The notes below the pieces were generated by a model. The model searched no databases and had not been told where the DNA came from. It worked only from the letters and a program-made list of their open reading frames with translations. 64,000 nt of DNA, taken from NCBI GenBank assembly GCA_028281495.1, contig JANQJU010000100.1, forward strand, positions 186,001 to 250,000, read 5' to 3'. The translations under genes and the position numbers were made by a program. This DNA is from SAR324 cluster bacterium. Lineage in GTDB: Bacteria > SAR324 > NAC60-12. This document shows, in pieces, positions 8,923 through 16,839 of the stretch. Within the stretch, counting starts at the first letter, position 1, and each line of letters opens with the position of its first letter.

Positions 8923-9741
8923 CTACTTGACGGCACCTTGCGTCATGCCACGTACAAATTTTCGCTGAAAAATAACAAACAAAATGATGATAGGGACCGC
9001 CATGATCATTGCCGCTGAAGTGAGACCAGCAATATCACGGGTCATAGTACCTTGAAAAAAGAGAAGCCCCACCGTGAGAGTTCGTTTGGATTCATCTGTC
9101 AGAAGTAATAGGCGGAGCAATAAATCGTTCCAGCTCCACAAAAACTCCAACAGACCAGTTGTGATAATGGCCGGTGTCGAAATCGGCATGATGATTTTCC
9201 AGAAGATTTGCCATTCATTCGCACCATCGATTTTTGCGGCTTCTCTCAGCGAAGGAGGGATTTTTTTAAAGTAAGCGGACATCAAGAATACAAAAATTGG
9301 CAGGGCCAGGGCCAAATCAGCAAAAATCACTCCAAGATGGGTGTTCAACAGGCCTAACTTTTGTTCTGTAATATAGAGCGGCAAGATGATCGCTGTCGGA
9401 GGAATCATCAATCCCGTGATAAAGAGTCCTACAAAGACTGATTTCCCTCGAAATTTCAGAAAGGTTAAGGCGTAGGCGGAGAGTGATGCAATCACAATCA
9501 TCACTAAGGCATCGACTGTCGAAATCAACAAACTATTGTTGAAAAAGATATCGAACTTTCCTTCATTCCAAGTTCTTTGAAAGTTCTCAAGAACAATAGG
9601 CCACGGAGGAATCCATGGCGCTTCTAGCAGTTGGTCGGACGGCTTGAGTGATGTGAAAGCGGTCATCAATAACGGAGCTAACATGAGCACCGAAATCAGA
9701 GATAGCAATAGATACAATGAGTACTTTTTTATCATGCTCAA
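8923..9741 (-). CDS. Sugar ABC importer permease (MalG/LacG-like)
   Basis: Inner-membrane permease of 272 residues with six predicted spans. The EAA loop is EAAKIDGANEWQIFWKIIMP and the C-terminus is FVRGMTQGAVK, both typical of the MalG branch of CUT1 importers. Its start overlaps the stop of the upstream permease by 4 bases (ATGA at 9738-9741), so the two are translationally coupled. No ATPase gene accompanies this set. Confidence 0.88.
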   Translation of the reverse strand: MSMIKKYSLYLLLSLISVLMLAPLLMTAFTSLKPSDQLLEAPWIPPWPIVLENFQRTWNEGKFDIFFNNSLLISTVDALVMIVIASLSAYALTFLKFRGKSVFVGLFITGLMIPPTAIILPLYITEQKLGLLNTHLGVIFADLALALPIFVFLMSAYFKKIPPSLREAAKIDGANEWQIFWKIIMPISTPAIITTGLLEFLWSWNDLLLRLLLLTDESKRTLTVGLLFFQGTMTRDIAGLTSAAMIMAVPIIILFVIFQRKFVRGMTQGAVK

Positions 9742-10634
9742 TCCTCCTGTCGGTACTGTAAATAAAGGTAGAACGCCATTGCCAAAGTAACGATAAATAA
9801 CAAGGCCACCGCAATCGCAGATCCATACCCATAGTTGTTCTCAATAATTCCTTTTTTATACATATAGGTTGAAAGGATTTCACTCGCCCGAATGGGGCCA
9901 CCTTTAGTGGTTGCCCAAATCAAATCAAAGGCTTTGAAAGCCCCGGTGACTGTCATCACAAACACAACAGCGGTGACGGGTCTCAGGGCAGGCAGTGTCA
10001 CATGAATGAAGGCATCAACGGCATTGGCTCCGTCGAGCTTGGCGGCATCATATAAATCCTCATCCACCGATTGTAGACCCGATAAAAATATCACCACGCT
10101 GAGACCTAAAGTGGACCACGCATGGGCAATCGCAATTGCAGGCAAGACGGTGCTCAAATTTCCCAACCATGCGGTGGTCAGAAACTCTAGGCCAACGGCA
10201 TTAAGAAAAGCATTGATCGCTCCGTCAGGTTGGTACATCCACCGCCAGACAATAGCGGTTGTGATGGGAGCTTGGACAACCGGAATGAACATACAAGCTT
10301 GGAAAAATGTTCTCCCCTTGATTTTTTGAGCCAATACAGCAGCTAAAATCAGCCCAATTCCTACATTGATGAAAACGATGATCGTCGCCCACCAAATGGT
10401 GTTCATAAAGGATTCCCAAAACACCCGATCTGACAAGAGTCGTGTGTAGTTTTCCAATCCAACCCAATCTTTCACCGGGTTGATTCCATCCCACTCAAAA
10501 AACGAATATTCCACCACTTGAACGGTGGGTAAAAAGGCAAAAATGATATAGATAGATATTGCCGGAAGTAAAAACAGAAAAGGGGATAACTTTCTAAGAA
10601 TGGTGTTCCATTTTTTTGCATATGATTTCATCAT
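9738..10634 (-). CDS. Sugar ABC importer permease (MalF/UgpA-like)
   Basis: Inner-membrane permease of 298 residues, partner of the downstream MalG-like protein. Features seen: first span SPFLFLLPAISIYIIFAFLP, EAA loop in DAAKLDGANAVDAFIHVTLP, and TKGGP near residue 245, where MalF-type proteins have GGGP. Two adjacent ATG codons (10634 and 10631) follow a GGAGGAGG site, so either could be used. It lies 56 bases after the binding protein gene. Confidence 0.88.
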   Translation of the reverse strand: MMKSYAKKWNTILRKLSPFLFLLPAISIYIIFAFLPTVQVVEYSFFEWDGINPVKDWVGLENYTRLLSDRVFWESFMNTIWWATIIVFINVGIGLILAAVLAQKIKGRTFFQACMFIPVVQAPITTAIVWRWMYQPDGAINAFLNAVGLEFLTTAWLGNLSTVLPAIAIAHAWSTLGLSVVIFLSGLQSVDEDLYDAAKLDGANAVDAFIHVTLPALRPVTAVVFVMTVTGAFKAFDLIWATTKGGPIRASEILSTYMYKKGIIENNYGYGSAIAVALLFIVTLAMAFYLYLQYRQED

Positions 10635-10690
10635 ACCTCCTCCAACAGGCTTGCTTTTATACCCAATAAAATTGTCCTTGGTAGGGACGG

Positions 10691-12019
10691 TTACTTAGCA
10701 ACTCCTCCTGGCAAAAGTATGGCATTTTTTTTCTTGGCGATTTCCCATTCTACTTGCAAACTCTCTACGAATTCTTGAGGGCTCATCACATTGAGTAATA
10801 ATGCTTGCAACCCGTCGTACGAGGCATTGGTGATATTTTTTGGGGAGACGGTGTCTAAAAACGCATGGATGGTTCCATTGGAACGGTCAGCTTCAATCAG
10901 ACTGCGAATTTCAGAAGTTAATTTGGGGAGCTGACTTTCTGGCAAAATTTCTTCCAATGGCCCCACGGGAATGGTGCCATTATTGAGCAGGGTCAATCGA
11001 CTTTCTTTGTGGAAGAAGAAATGATTCAACACATCGGCTGCGATATCCGGATGTTGGGTATGGTCACTGATATAAAATCCGCTTCCAATATCTTCGGTAG
11101 GATAGATTTTTTGTCCTGCTGCAAAAGGAGGAATTTGGAACACCCCAAAGTCAGAAATTTTTTCGCCTAAAGTTTTGGTAGCACCCTCGATGATCCAAGG
11201 ACCGGTAAAGGTCATGGGAACTTTGCCAGACCAAAACGCATCCATGGTTTCGGCATAACCGTTGGCAACGGGATTGGGGCCGAAATATTCTTCTTTCGCC
11301 ATGGTTTGAAGGCGTTGAGAGGCTTCCACAAAAGCAGCACCAACCCATTTTCCATCGCGAAATAACACATCTTCAATACCGGTCGGGTTTGCGTATCGTC
11401 CAAACATCATCGACTGCCAATGCGAAATCGGCCATTTGTCGGCACCACCCAAACCAATCGGTGTTTTGTATCCACCGGCTTGTAAAGCTTTGACAACATT
11501 TTCAAACTCGCTCCAAGTTCTTGGGACCGAAAGGTTGAGTTCTTGGAACACCTTTTTGTTGTAGAACATGGCTGTTGTTTCTACTTCATTGCCAACTGCC
11601 CAGAGCTTTCCGTTCGAAGAGAGCACATTTTCAATGGATTCTGGGATCACCTTTCCCCAATCATATTTGTGGTAGTACGGCGTAAGATCTTTTACCAAAC
11701 CACTCTTGATGAGGGCAGCGGGCTGTCCTGGTCCGGTGCCATACATGAAAATATCGGGTCCTTGTCCTGCAGATAAAGCAGGGACTAGGGTGGGGTTGAA
11801 CAGATCCGATCCGACTTTGGTCACCACAATTTTGACATCCGGGTTTTTCTGCATATACACTTTTGCTAGGGTATCATAAACAACCGTTGTTCCAGGCTCG
11901 CCTGCAACCCACATTTTGAGTTCTGTTTCTGCATAAACACTACCCACCGCCATACTAGAAACTAAAATCAGGTTGAATAGTGTTACTTTGAATAGTGTCC
12001 AAATCATTCGACGCATCAT
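10691..12019 (-). CDS. Sugar ABC importer, substrate-binding protein
   Basis: Family 1 solute-binding protein of 442 residues with a signal peptide (MMRRMIWTLFKVTLFNLILV..., cleavage near VYAE). AGAGGAG at 12024-12030 on the minus strand fixes the start at 12019 rather than the in-frame ATG at 12064. The mature start TELKMWVAGEPGTT and the GSGFYISDHTQHPD segment fit carbohydrate-binding proteins of the CUT1 class. It heads the four-gene minus-strand operon (binding protein, two permeases, dehydrogenase). Expression is probably controlled by the LacI-type palindromes upstream at 12.18-12.50 kb. The sugar is unknown. Confidence 0.85.
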   Translation of the reverse strand: MMRRMIWTLFKVTLFNLILVSSMAVGSVYAETELKMWVAGEPGTTVVYDTLAKVYMQKNPDVKIVVTKVGSDLFNPTLVPALSAGQGPDIFMYGTGPGQPAALIKSGLVKDLTPYYHKYDWGKVIPESIENVLSSNGKLWAVGNEVETTAMFYNKKVFQELNLSVPRTWSEFENVVKALQAGGYKTPIGLGGADKWPISHWQSMMFGRYANPTGIEDVLFRDGKWVGAAFVEASQRLQTMAKEEYFGPNPVANGYAETMDAFWSGKVPMTFTGPWIIEGATKTLGEKISDFGVFQIPPFAAGQKIYPTEDIGSGFYISDHTQHPDIAADVLNHFFFHKESRLTLLNNGTIPVGPLEEILPESQLPKLTSEIRSLIEADRSNGTIHAFLDTVSPKNITNASYDGLQALLLNVMSPQEFVESLQVEWEIAKKKNAILLPGGVAK

Positions 12020-12176
12020 AATACTCCTCTTTGATTGTTGTTTTTTGATTGCCTCATTACACACTGTGAAATCGGTTATCGCACCACTCCCTATATGATT
12101 TTCTATTGTTGTTGGCTAGGTTTCTAACAATTTGATACCTTCAAATTTTCAATCAAAACTAGAGGGATTCAATAGA

Positions 12177-12201
12177 TAAAATGCAAACGTTTGCTGTATT
12201 T
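12177..12201. promoter_or_regulatory. LacI-family operator candidate, copy 1
   Basis: A 25-base sequence with palindromic core GCAAACGTTTGC (12183-12194) and flanking AT-rich bases. It is identical over all 25 bases to the copy at 12325-12349, 148 bases away. The core matches the general LacI/GalR/PurR operator form (central CG, GCAAAC half-sites). It lies about 160 bases upstream of the binding protein gene start at 12019. Confidence 0.75.
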
Positions 12202-12324
12202 CGAAAAATTTTACTTCGAGAATACAAAACATTATTGCTTTTTTTTGGTCTGAAATCCGTCCGTTTGCCGTGTCTAGAAAAGTCTGTTGCGACAACCTAT
12301 TCCAATCTATAGCGCTCTCTTTTT

Positions 12325-12349
12325 TAAAATGCAAACGTTTGCTGTATTT
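12325..12349. promoter_or_regulatory. LacI-family operator candidate, copy 2
   Basis: Exact 25-base copy of the element at 12177-12201, core GCAAACGTTTGC at 12331-12342. Centre-to-centre spacing of 148 bases is close to 14 helical turns, suitable for repression by DNA looping. Confidence 0.75.
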
Positions 12350-12479
12350 TTTTTATTTGTGCTTTAAACTTATCGATTAAGAAAAATGATTTATATCAAT
12401 GGGTTAATAACAAGAAATAATTGAAAAAATGAAGGTTATAAAAAGTTGAGAAACATTGTAGGCGCTTTTTTATCATTTA

Positions 12480-12499
12480 TTTTGCAATCGATTGCAAAA
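12480..12499. promoter_or_regulatory. Third LacI-type palindrome, 20 bases, perfect
   Basis: TTTTGCAATCGATTGCAAAA is perfectly palindromic. The core TGCAATCGATTGCA fits the LacI/CcpA-type pattern TGNAANCGNWNNCA. It differs from the two 25-base copies, so it may bind the same protein with other affinity, or a second regulator, perhaps for the chemoreceptor gene at 12747. Confidence 0.65.
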
Positions 12500-12746
12500 C
12501 TTTTTTAAATCACCAATAATGTCTTTCGAGGCCTTGTATTACAAGGGATTGTCGTGTTTCAGTATAGGTGAATTGCCAAACTGTTGTTGGGGACCCTGGG
12601 CCTCGCCCCGAAGAACTACCAGGAAGATTTGCGAGTAGGATAATTTGATCAGCTCGATAGGATGAGTATTGAGGCTAACTTGTCTGAGGCGACAATCACT
12701 ATAGAATTTCTAAATTTTCATTGCTCTGAGTAGTAGAGGAGGGCTC

Positions 12747-14351
12747 ATGTTGACCGCGAAACAAGTCTACTGTGTCGTTCTTTTGCTATCTTATCTCCTA
12801 ACAGTTTATGTTTGGTTTTATTTAGATAGCGCGCTGTTCCAACACCTTTTTATCGTGATGGTGTTCTTACAAATTCCTCTCAGTTATTGGCTATTCAATT
12901 TCTGGAATAACGCTGATCTCAAAAGAGTGGAAAGTACCCGAGATCTTCGTGAAACGCTGTATACGGGGAGGTTGAGTATTTTTGTTTGTTATCTCAAAAA
13001 TAAATTAACCACGTTATTCAATTTAGGCGTTTTAAACTCTTCCAGTGCTGCCAAGCTGTACCACTTCATTTTGAACATCAAACGAAACTCTGAAGAACAG
13101 AAAATTCAGACCTCAAAAATTAAGATCGCTATGGAGGAAATGGTCCTTGTATTGGATGACATTTCTTTAAGGATTGAAAAAACTCGTAGCGATGCCGTGA
13201 AAACGTATGAATCGGCGCAAGTAGGGACTCAACAGGTTTCTCAAAACATCGATGTCATGAAAGCCATGACTCAAAAAATGACAGAAACCAATACAACCAT
13301 GAAAGCCCTGCAAGAGTCTTCACACCAAATCAACGCAGTAATGGATGTGATTCGTGGCATCACCCGTCAAACGAATTTATTGTCGTTGAATGCAGCCATT
13401 GAAGCATCCAAAGCGGGCGATCATGGAAAAGGGTTTGCTGTGGTTGCGAATGAAATACGTATTTTGGCAGAACGAACTTCTCAATCCAGCAAGAATATTA
13501 CCAATCAGGTCGACAGCAACTCGCGTATAATTGAAAAAATTTTTCATGAGTTGGAAGAAAGTAATGATTTCCTGAATGCCGTGATGGTTGCGACTGAAGC
13601 CTCAAAAGTGGCTTTTGAAAACATCTTAGAAAATGCCGACTCCACGCAACTCCAAGTGGACGATATTGTGTCTTCAATCGAGCAACAAACTGCAACCATT
13701 CACGAAGTCAATAATGCCATGTCGGATTTATCGGATATCTCTACTATTGTTTATAATAGTATTGAACAGTCTGTAGAGATTTCCCGATCATTGACCATGC
13801 AGACGGAAACCATTGCCAAAGAAATTCTGGTTTATAACCTAGACAATCATAATACCGTGGTCCTACAAGGTCTACGGCAACTGAAAGTGAAAATTGAGAC
13901 GCTGTTCAGTCGGGCGGAAGAAGAGGGCGTTGCGATTTGGGATGATGATTATCAAATTATTCCCGATACCAATCCTGTAAAATATTCGGTCCAATATCTC
14001 GATTGGCTTGAAACGAGTCAGGTCCAGTTCTGGGAGGATCAATTTCAGAAAGACTATGATGTGATCTTTTGTGCGGTCGTGGACCGCAATGCCTATTTGC
14101 CTTTGCACAATTCCAACTTCGACCAACCACTGACTGGAGAGTATCAAAGAGATTTGTTGCGGAACCGGAGCCGAAGAATTTTTAATGACTACACTGGCTC
14201 CCGTGCGGGTGCCAACCAAGACGATTTTTTATTACAATGCTATGTCCGCGATACCGGAGAAGTCATGTATGATTTATCGGTGCCCATCATTCTGCGTAAT
14301 CGACATTGGGGGGGCATTCGAGTGGGGTTCAAACTCAATACGAACGAATAG
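12747..14351 (+). CDS. Methyl-accepting chemotaxis protein with C-terminal sensor domain
   Basis: Chemoreceptor-like protein of 534 residues. GAGGAGGG at 12735-12743 supports the start. Two closely spaced membrane spans at the N-terminus (about 8-26 and 30-50) leave almost no periplasmic domain. A coiled coil follows, then the conserved signalling tip (QTNLLSLNAAIEASKAGDHG, about residues 208-227, then GKGFAVVANEIRILAE). The last 170 residues form a separate domain with VDRNAYLPLHN, RIFND and TGEVMYDLSVPI motifs, as seen C-terminally in some other chemoreceptors and resembling a small-ligand-sensing (PAS/Cache-like) fold. It probably senses a cytoplasmic signal. It stands alone, next to sugar uptake genes. 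Confidence 0.85.
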   Translation: MLTAKQVYCVVLLLSYLLTVYVWFYLDSALFQHLFIVMVFLQIPLSYWLFNFWNNADLKRVESTRDLRETLYTGRLSIFVCYLKNKLTTLFNLGVLNSSSAAKLYHFILNIKRNSEEQKIQTSKIKIAMEEMVLVLDDISLRIEKTRSDAVKTYESAQVGTQQVSQNIDVMKAMTQKMTETNTTMKALQESSHQINAVMDVIRGITRQTNLLSLNAAIEASKAGDHGKGFAVVANEIRILAERTSQSSKNITNQVDSNSRIIEKIFHELEESNDFLNAVMVATEASKVAFENILENADSTQLQVDDIVSSIEQQTATIHEVNNAMSDLSDISTIVYNSIEQSVEISRSLTMQTETIAKEILVYNLDNHNTVVLQGLRQLKVKIETLFSRAEEEGVAIWDDDYQIIPDTNPVKYSVQYLDWLETSQVQFWEDQFQKDYDVIFCAVVDRNAYLPLHNSNFDQPLTGEYQRDLLRNRSRRIFNDYTGSRAGANQDDFLLQCYVRDTGEVMYDLSVPIILRNRHWGGIRVGFKLNTNE

Positions 14352-14384
14352 CCTTTTATTGATGGGTACCATCATAGAGGACCT

Positions 14385-15110
14385 CTACGAACGATAGAAT
14401 AAGCTGCGTATCCGGTCGATGTCGGGGTCCGGTTTGAAATAATTGGGATGATCTTGGATGCCTTGTTCCAACGTGCAGAAGGCGAGTCGTAAGTGGTCTT
14501 TGATCGTTTGAATAACTTTGGGCAAATTGCCCAAGATTAAGAATTCTAAGATCGCCTGATGATGATCAATCAAAACCTGAAAGCGCTGCGGATCTTGTAG
14601 ACTCAAATAACGCACACGGTCCATGATGGATTTTTCTCCACGAATTACGGTGTTGACTCGTTGAATCCCGGTTGCGTCATACAAGATCTTATGAAAATGG
14701 TCATCTTTTTCCGTAAAGGCCTTACAATCCGCGGACGCTGCCGCCGCTTGTTGCTCCTGAATAATAGAATGACACTCGTTGATGGTGGCTTCTGAGATCA
14801 CATTGATAATCTTTCCCAATACCATCGTTTCCAAAGCTTCGCGCACAAACACCGCTTCGAGCACTTGATTGGCATCGATCAGAGAAACGAAGGTACCCCG
14901 CTGTGGTCGAATTTCGACTAAACCCACAGCCGATAACTTAATAAAAGCTTCGCGTATCGGGGACCGGCTCAATTGAAATTTCTTGGCCAACTCATTTTCT
15001 GAAAGTCGATAACCGGGTTCGAGGTGCAGTTGAGTGATCTCTTGACGGAGAATCTCAAACACTTGCTCCGAAGAGGAGCGTTGTAGCGATATTTCATAAC
15101 TCTTAGACAT
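14385..15110 (-). CDS. GntR family regulator, FCD (FadR-type) subfamily
   Basis: Transcription factor of 241 residues. The winged helix-turn-helix covers about residues 10-78 (LSENELAKKFQLSRSPIREA), followed by an all-helical FCD ligand domain with metal-type Asp/His positions (DDHFHKILYD, DHHQAI, KDHLRLA). FCD regulators usually sense carboxylates or sugar acids, fitting its divergent position to a uronide operon. It likely represses that operon and itself: the 14-base sequence CTACCATACAAGTC occurs at 15203-15216 and again over the operon promoter at 15355-15368. The inducer may be a uronate, fructuronate or mannonate (inference). Confidence 0.88.
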   Translation of the reverse strand: MSKSYEISLQRSSSEQVFEILRQEITQLHLEPGYRLSENELAKKFQLSRSPIREAFIKLSAVGLVEIRPQRGTFVSLIDANQVLEAVFVREALETMVLGKIINVISEATINECHSIIQEQQAAAASADCKAFTEKDDHFHKILYDATGIQRVNTVIRGEKSIMDRVRYLSLQDPQRFQVLIDHHQAILEFLILGNLPKVIQTIKDHLRLAFCTLEQGIQDHPNYFKPDPDIDRIRSLFYRS

Positions 15111-15202
15111 GACGGCCTTTTTTCAATATGCCAACTTGAATTTCGATGCTCTGATGCAACTGCATGAAAATAAAGACAAGGTCTGACGCTTGTTTTTTAG
15201 GT

Positions 15203-15216
15203 CTACCATACAAGTC
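15203..15216. promoter_or_regulatory. GntR operator candidate, copy near the regulator gene
   Basis: CTACCATACAAGTC, identical to the copy at 15355-15368. It lies 93 bases upstream of the GntR gene start. The reverse strand reads GACTTGTATGGTAG, containing the TTGTATGGTA arrangement similar to FCD-family sites (TNGTnnnACNA-like, imperfect). Confidence 0.55.
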
Positions 15217-15332
15217 GGGTAGAACGCAATTTCTGATAGTATAGCGGGCTGTTGAGGTGTTTTTTGTCGTTATAAAATGTTTAACTAATGATAATTTTTA
15301 AATATTCTATTTAATATTATGTCGTTTGTTGG

Positions 15333-15368
15333 TTGACATTTATTTTTTGGATTACTACCATACAAGTC
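15333..15368 (+). promoter_or_regulatory. Uronide operon promoter with overlapping operator
   Basis: TTGACA at 15333-15338 is a perfect -35. After exactly 17 bases comes TACCAT (15356-15361) as a -10 with four of six consensus bases. The operator candidate CTACCATACAAGTC (15355-15368) covers this -10, the classic position for repression. The binding protein gene starts about 160 bases downstream. Confidence 0.6.
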
Positions 15369-15526
15369 CACTTATATAAGAGTCAAATATAAGTTCACTT
15401 GAAGATTGTTGAAGCCACTGATGGGTCGTGTGCCGATGGGCAAATCACATCCCCCTCTCGCCGACCATCTGTCGTTACCTAAAATGTTGTTGATGGAACG
15501 ACTCAACAACCACCTTGGAGGAAATC

Positions 15527-16798
15527 ATGAAAAAATTGAGGCTAGCGTTATTGGGGTTGCTGTTATTGCCGTTGGTCGCGGCATCCCAAGCTTTGGCACA
15601 AGACGTCACCTTACGCTACTTGTGTTATGGGGATGCCAATGAATGCGAGGTATCTCGTGACCTTCTGGACCAGTTTGAATCGAAAAATCCGGGGATCAAA
15701 GTCGTCGTGGATAAAGTCGGATACACCGTGATTCGGGAGCAGTTAGAAACTCGCCTTGAAGCAGGAGAAGGCCCGGATATGGCGCGTGTCACCAATTTGG
15801 GGGGATTGAATAAATATTATTTAGATCTAACCCCTTATGTGGATGCCAACTACTGGGAAAGCAATTTTGCAACAACCCTTCCGTGGATGCGAGCGGGTAG
15901 CAGCGACAAAGGCATCTATGGTTGGCTCACCCAATTGACCGTCACAGGACCCTATGTGAATAAAACCATGTTTGATCAAACCGGCGTGGCTATGCCTGCC
16001 GAAGGGGCCACCTGGGATGATTGGGCCAAAGCCGTGAGCGAAGTGCAAGAAAAGCTCGACCTGTATGCTGGAATGGTCATGGATCGTTCGGGACACCGCT
16101 TGGCAGGGCCAGCAATGTCAATGGGAGCGAAGTACTTTGATAGCAGTGGCAATCCGGCAGTGATTGATGATGGTTTCAAAAGCATGGTTCAACGCATGGT
16201 CCAATGGCACGAAGATGGACTCATGCCGGACGATGTCTGGCCAGCCGCCTCCGGAGCAAAATGGAAAAATGGGGGGGATATGTTCATTAATGAAGATGTT
16301 GTGTTTCACATGTCCGGTTCATGGATGCTCGCCAAATATGGCTCTAGCATCGGGGATAAATTCGAATGGGTCGTGATTCCCCAGCCTTGTGGGCCTGGTG
16401 GGTGTACTGGCATGCCTGGGGGAGCAGCCATGGTTGGGTTCAAGCATACCAAACATCCCGAAGAGGTAGGGAAAGTGATGGCATTCATGGCTTCGGAACC
16501 GGTGATTCGTGATTACTATCAACAAACCCTGCAAATTCCTGCACACAAAGGTTTGGCCGAGAAGGGGTTGAACTATGGAGATGACGTGTTGCCTTCCGTG
16601 AATGCAGGACTTCAAATGTTCACCAACAATTTTCAAAAAATCATTCCCACCGCTCATGCCTTGCAAGGGTATTCCAAAGGATTTGCGATTTACAATTCCA
16701 CGGTCAATTTCGTCAGCCAGATCATTACCGGGGATTTGACGGAAGATGAAGCTTATCAAAAAATTGAGGAAGAAATTGCTGCGGCTCTCAAAGAATAA
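15527..16798 (+). CDS. Uronide-operon ABC importer, substrate-binding protein
   Basis: Family 1 solute-binding protein of 423 residues. Signal peptide MKKLRLALLGLLLLPLVAAS with cleavage after AQALA-like sequence. The start at 15527 is set by GGAGGAA; the upstream TTG at 15515 is unlikely. The mature protein begins DVTLRYLCYGDANECEVSRD and has PQPCGPGGCTGMPGG in the C-lobe; these four cysteines could form disulfides in the periplasm and are unusual for the class. First gene of an eight-gene operon with two permeases, ATPase, GH31 glycosidase and uronate catabolism, so the ligand is probably a glucuronate- or galacturonate-containing oligosaccharide (inference). Confidence 0.85.
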   Translation: MKKLRLALLGLLLLPLVAASQALAQDVTLRYLCYGDANECEVSRDLLDQFESKNPGIKVVVDKVGYTVIREQLETRLEAGEGPDMARVTNLGGLNKYYLDLTPYVDANYWESNFATTLPWMRAGSSDKGIYGWLTQLTVTGPYVNKTMFDQTGVAMPAEGATWDDWAKAVSEVQEKLDLYAGMVMDRSGHRLAGPAMSMGAKYFDSSGNPAVIDDGFKSMVQRMVQWHEDGLMPDDVWPAASGAKWKNGGDMFINEDVVFHMSGSWMLAKYGSSIGDKFEWVVIPQPCGPGGCTGMPGGAAMVGFKHTKHPEEVGKVMAFMASEPVIRDYYQQTLQIPAHKGLAEKGLNYGDDVLPSVNAGLQMFTNNFQKIIPTAHALQGYSKGFAIYNSTVNFVSQIITGDLTEDEAYQKIEEEIAAALKE

Positions 16799-16839
16799 TT
16801 GATCTGATACTTTTTTATAACCGCAACCATGGTGAAGTG

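Larger units (their letters stand above)
12020..12746. other. Gene-free control region between divergent units
   Basis: About 730 bases between the minus-strand importer operon and the plus-strand chemoreceptor, markedly AT-rich between 12120 and 12530. It holds the three LacI-type palindromes listed separately. No convincing gene is seen. The last 200 bases (12540-12746) have a more GC-rich patch, with a short GGGG/CCCC complementarity, that I cannot assign. Confidence 0.7.
15111..15526. other. Intergenic control region of the GntR/uronide divergent pair
   Basis: 416 bases without a gene. It holds the two 14-base repeats and the promoter listed separately. From 15380 on it is untranslated leader of the operon with a GGAGGAA ribosome site at 15517-15523. 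I see no further structure I can support. Confidence 0.6.

Noticed and set aside
12540..12746. Riboswitch upstream of the second chemoreceptor
   Set aside because: I could not match the sequence to cyclic di-GMP or other known riboswitch consensus motifs.
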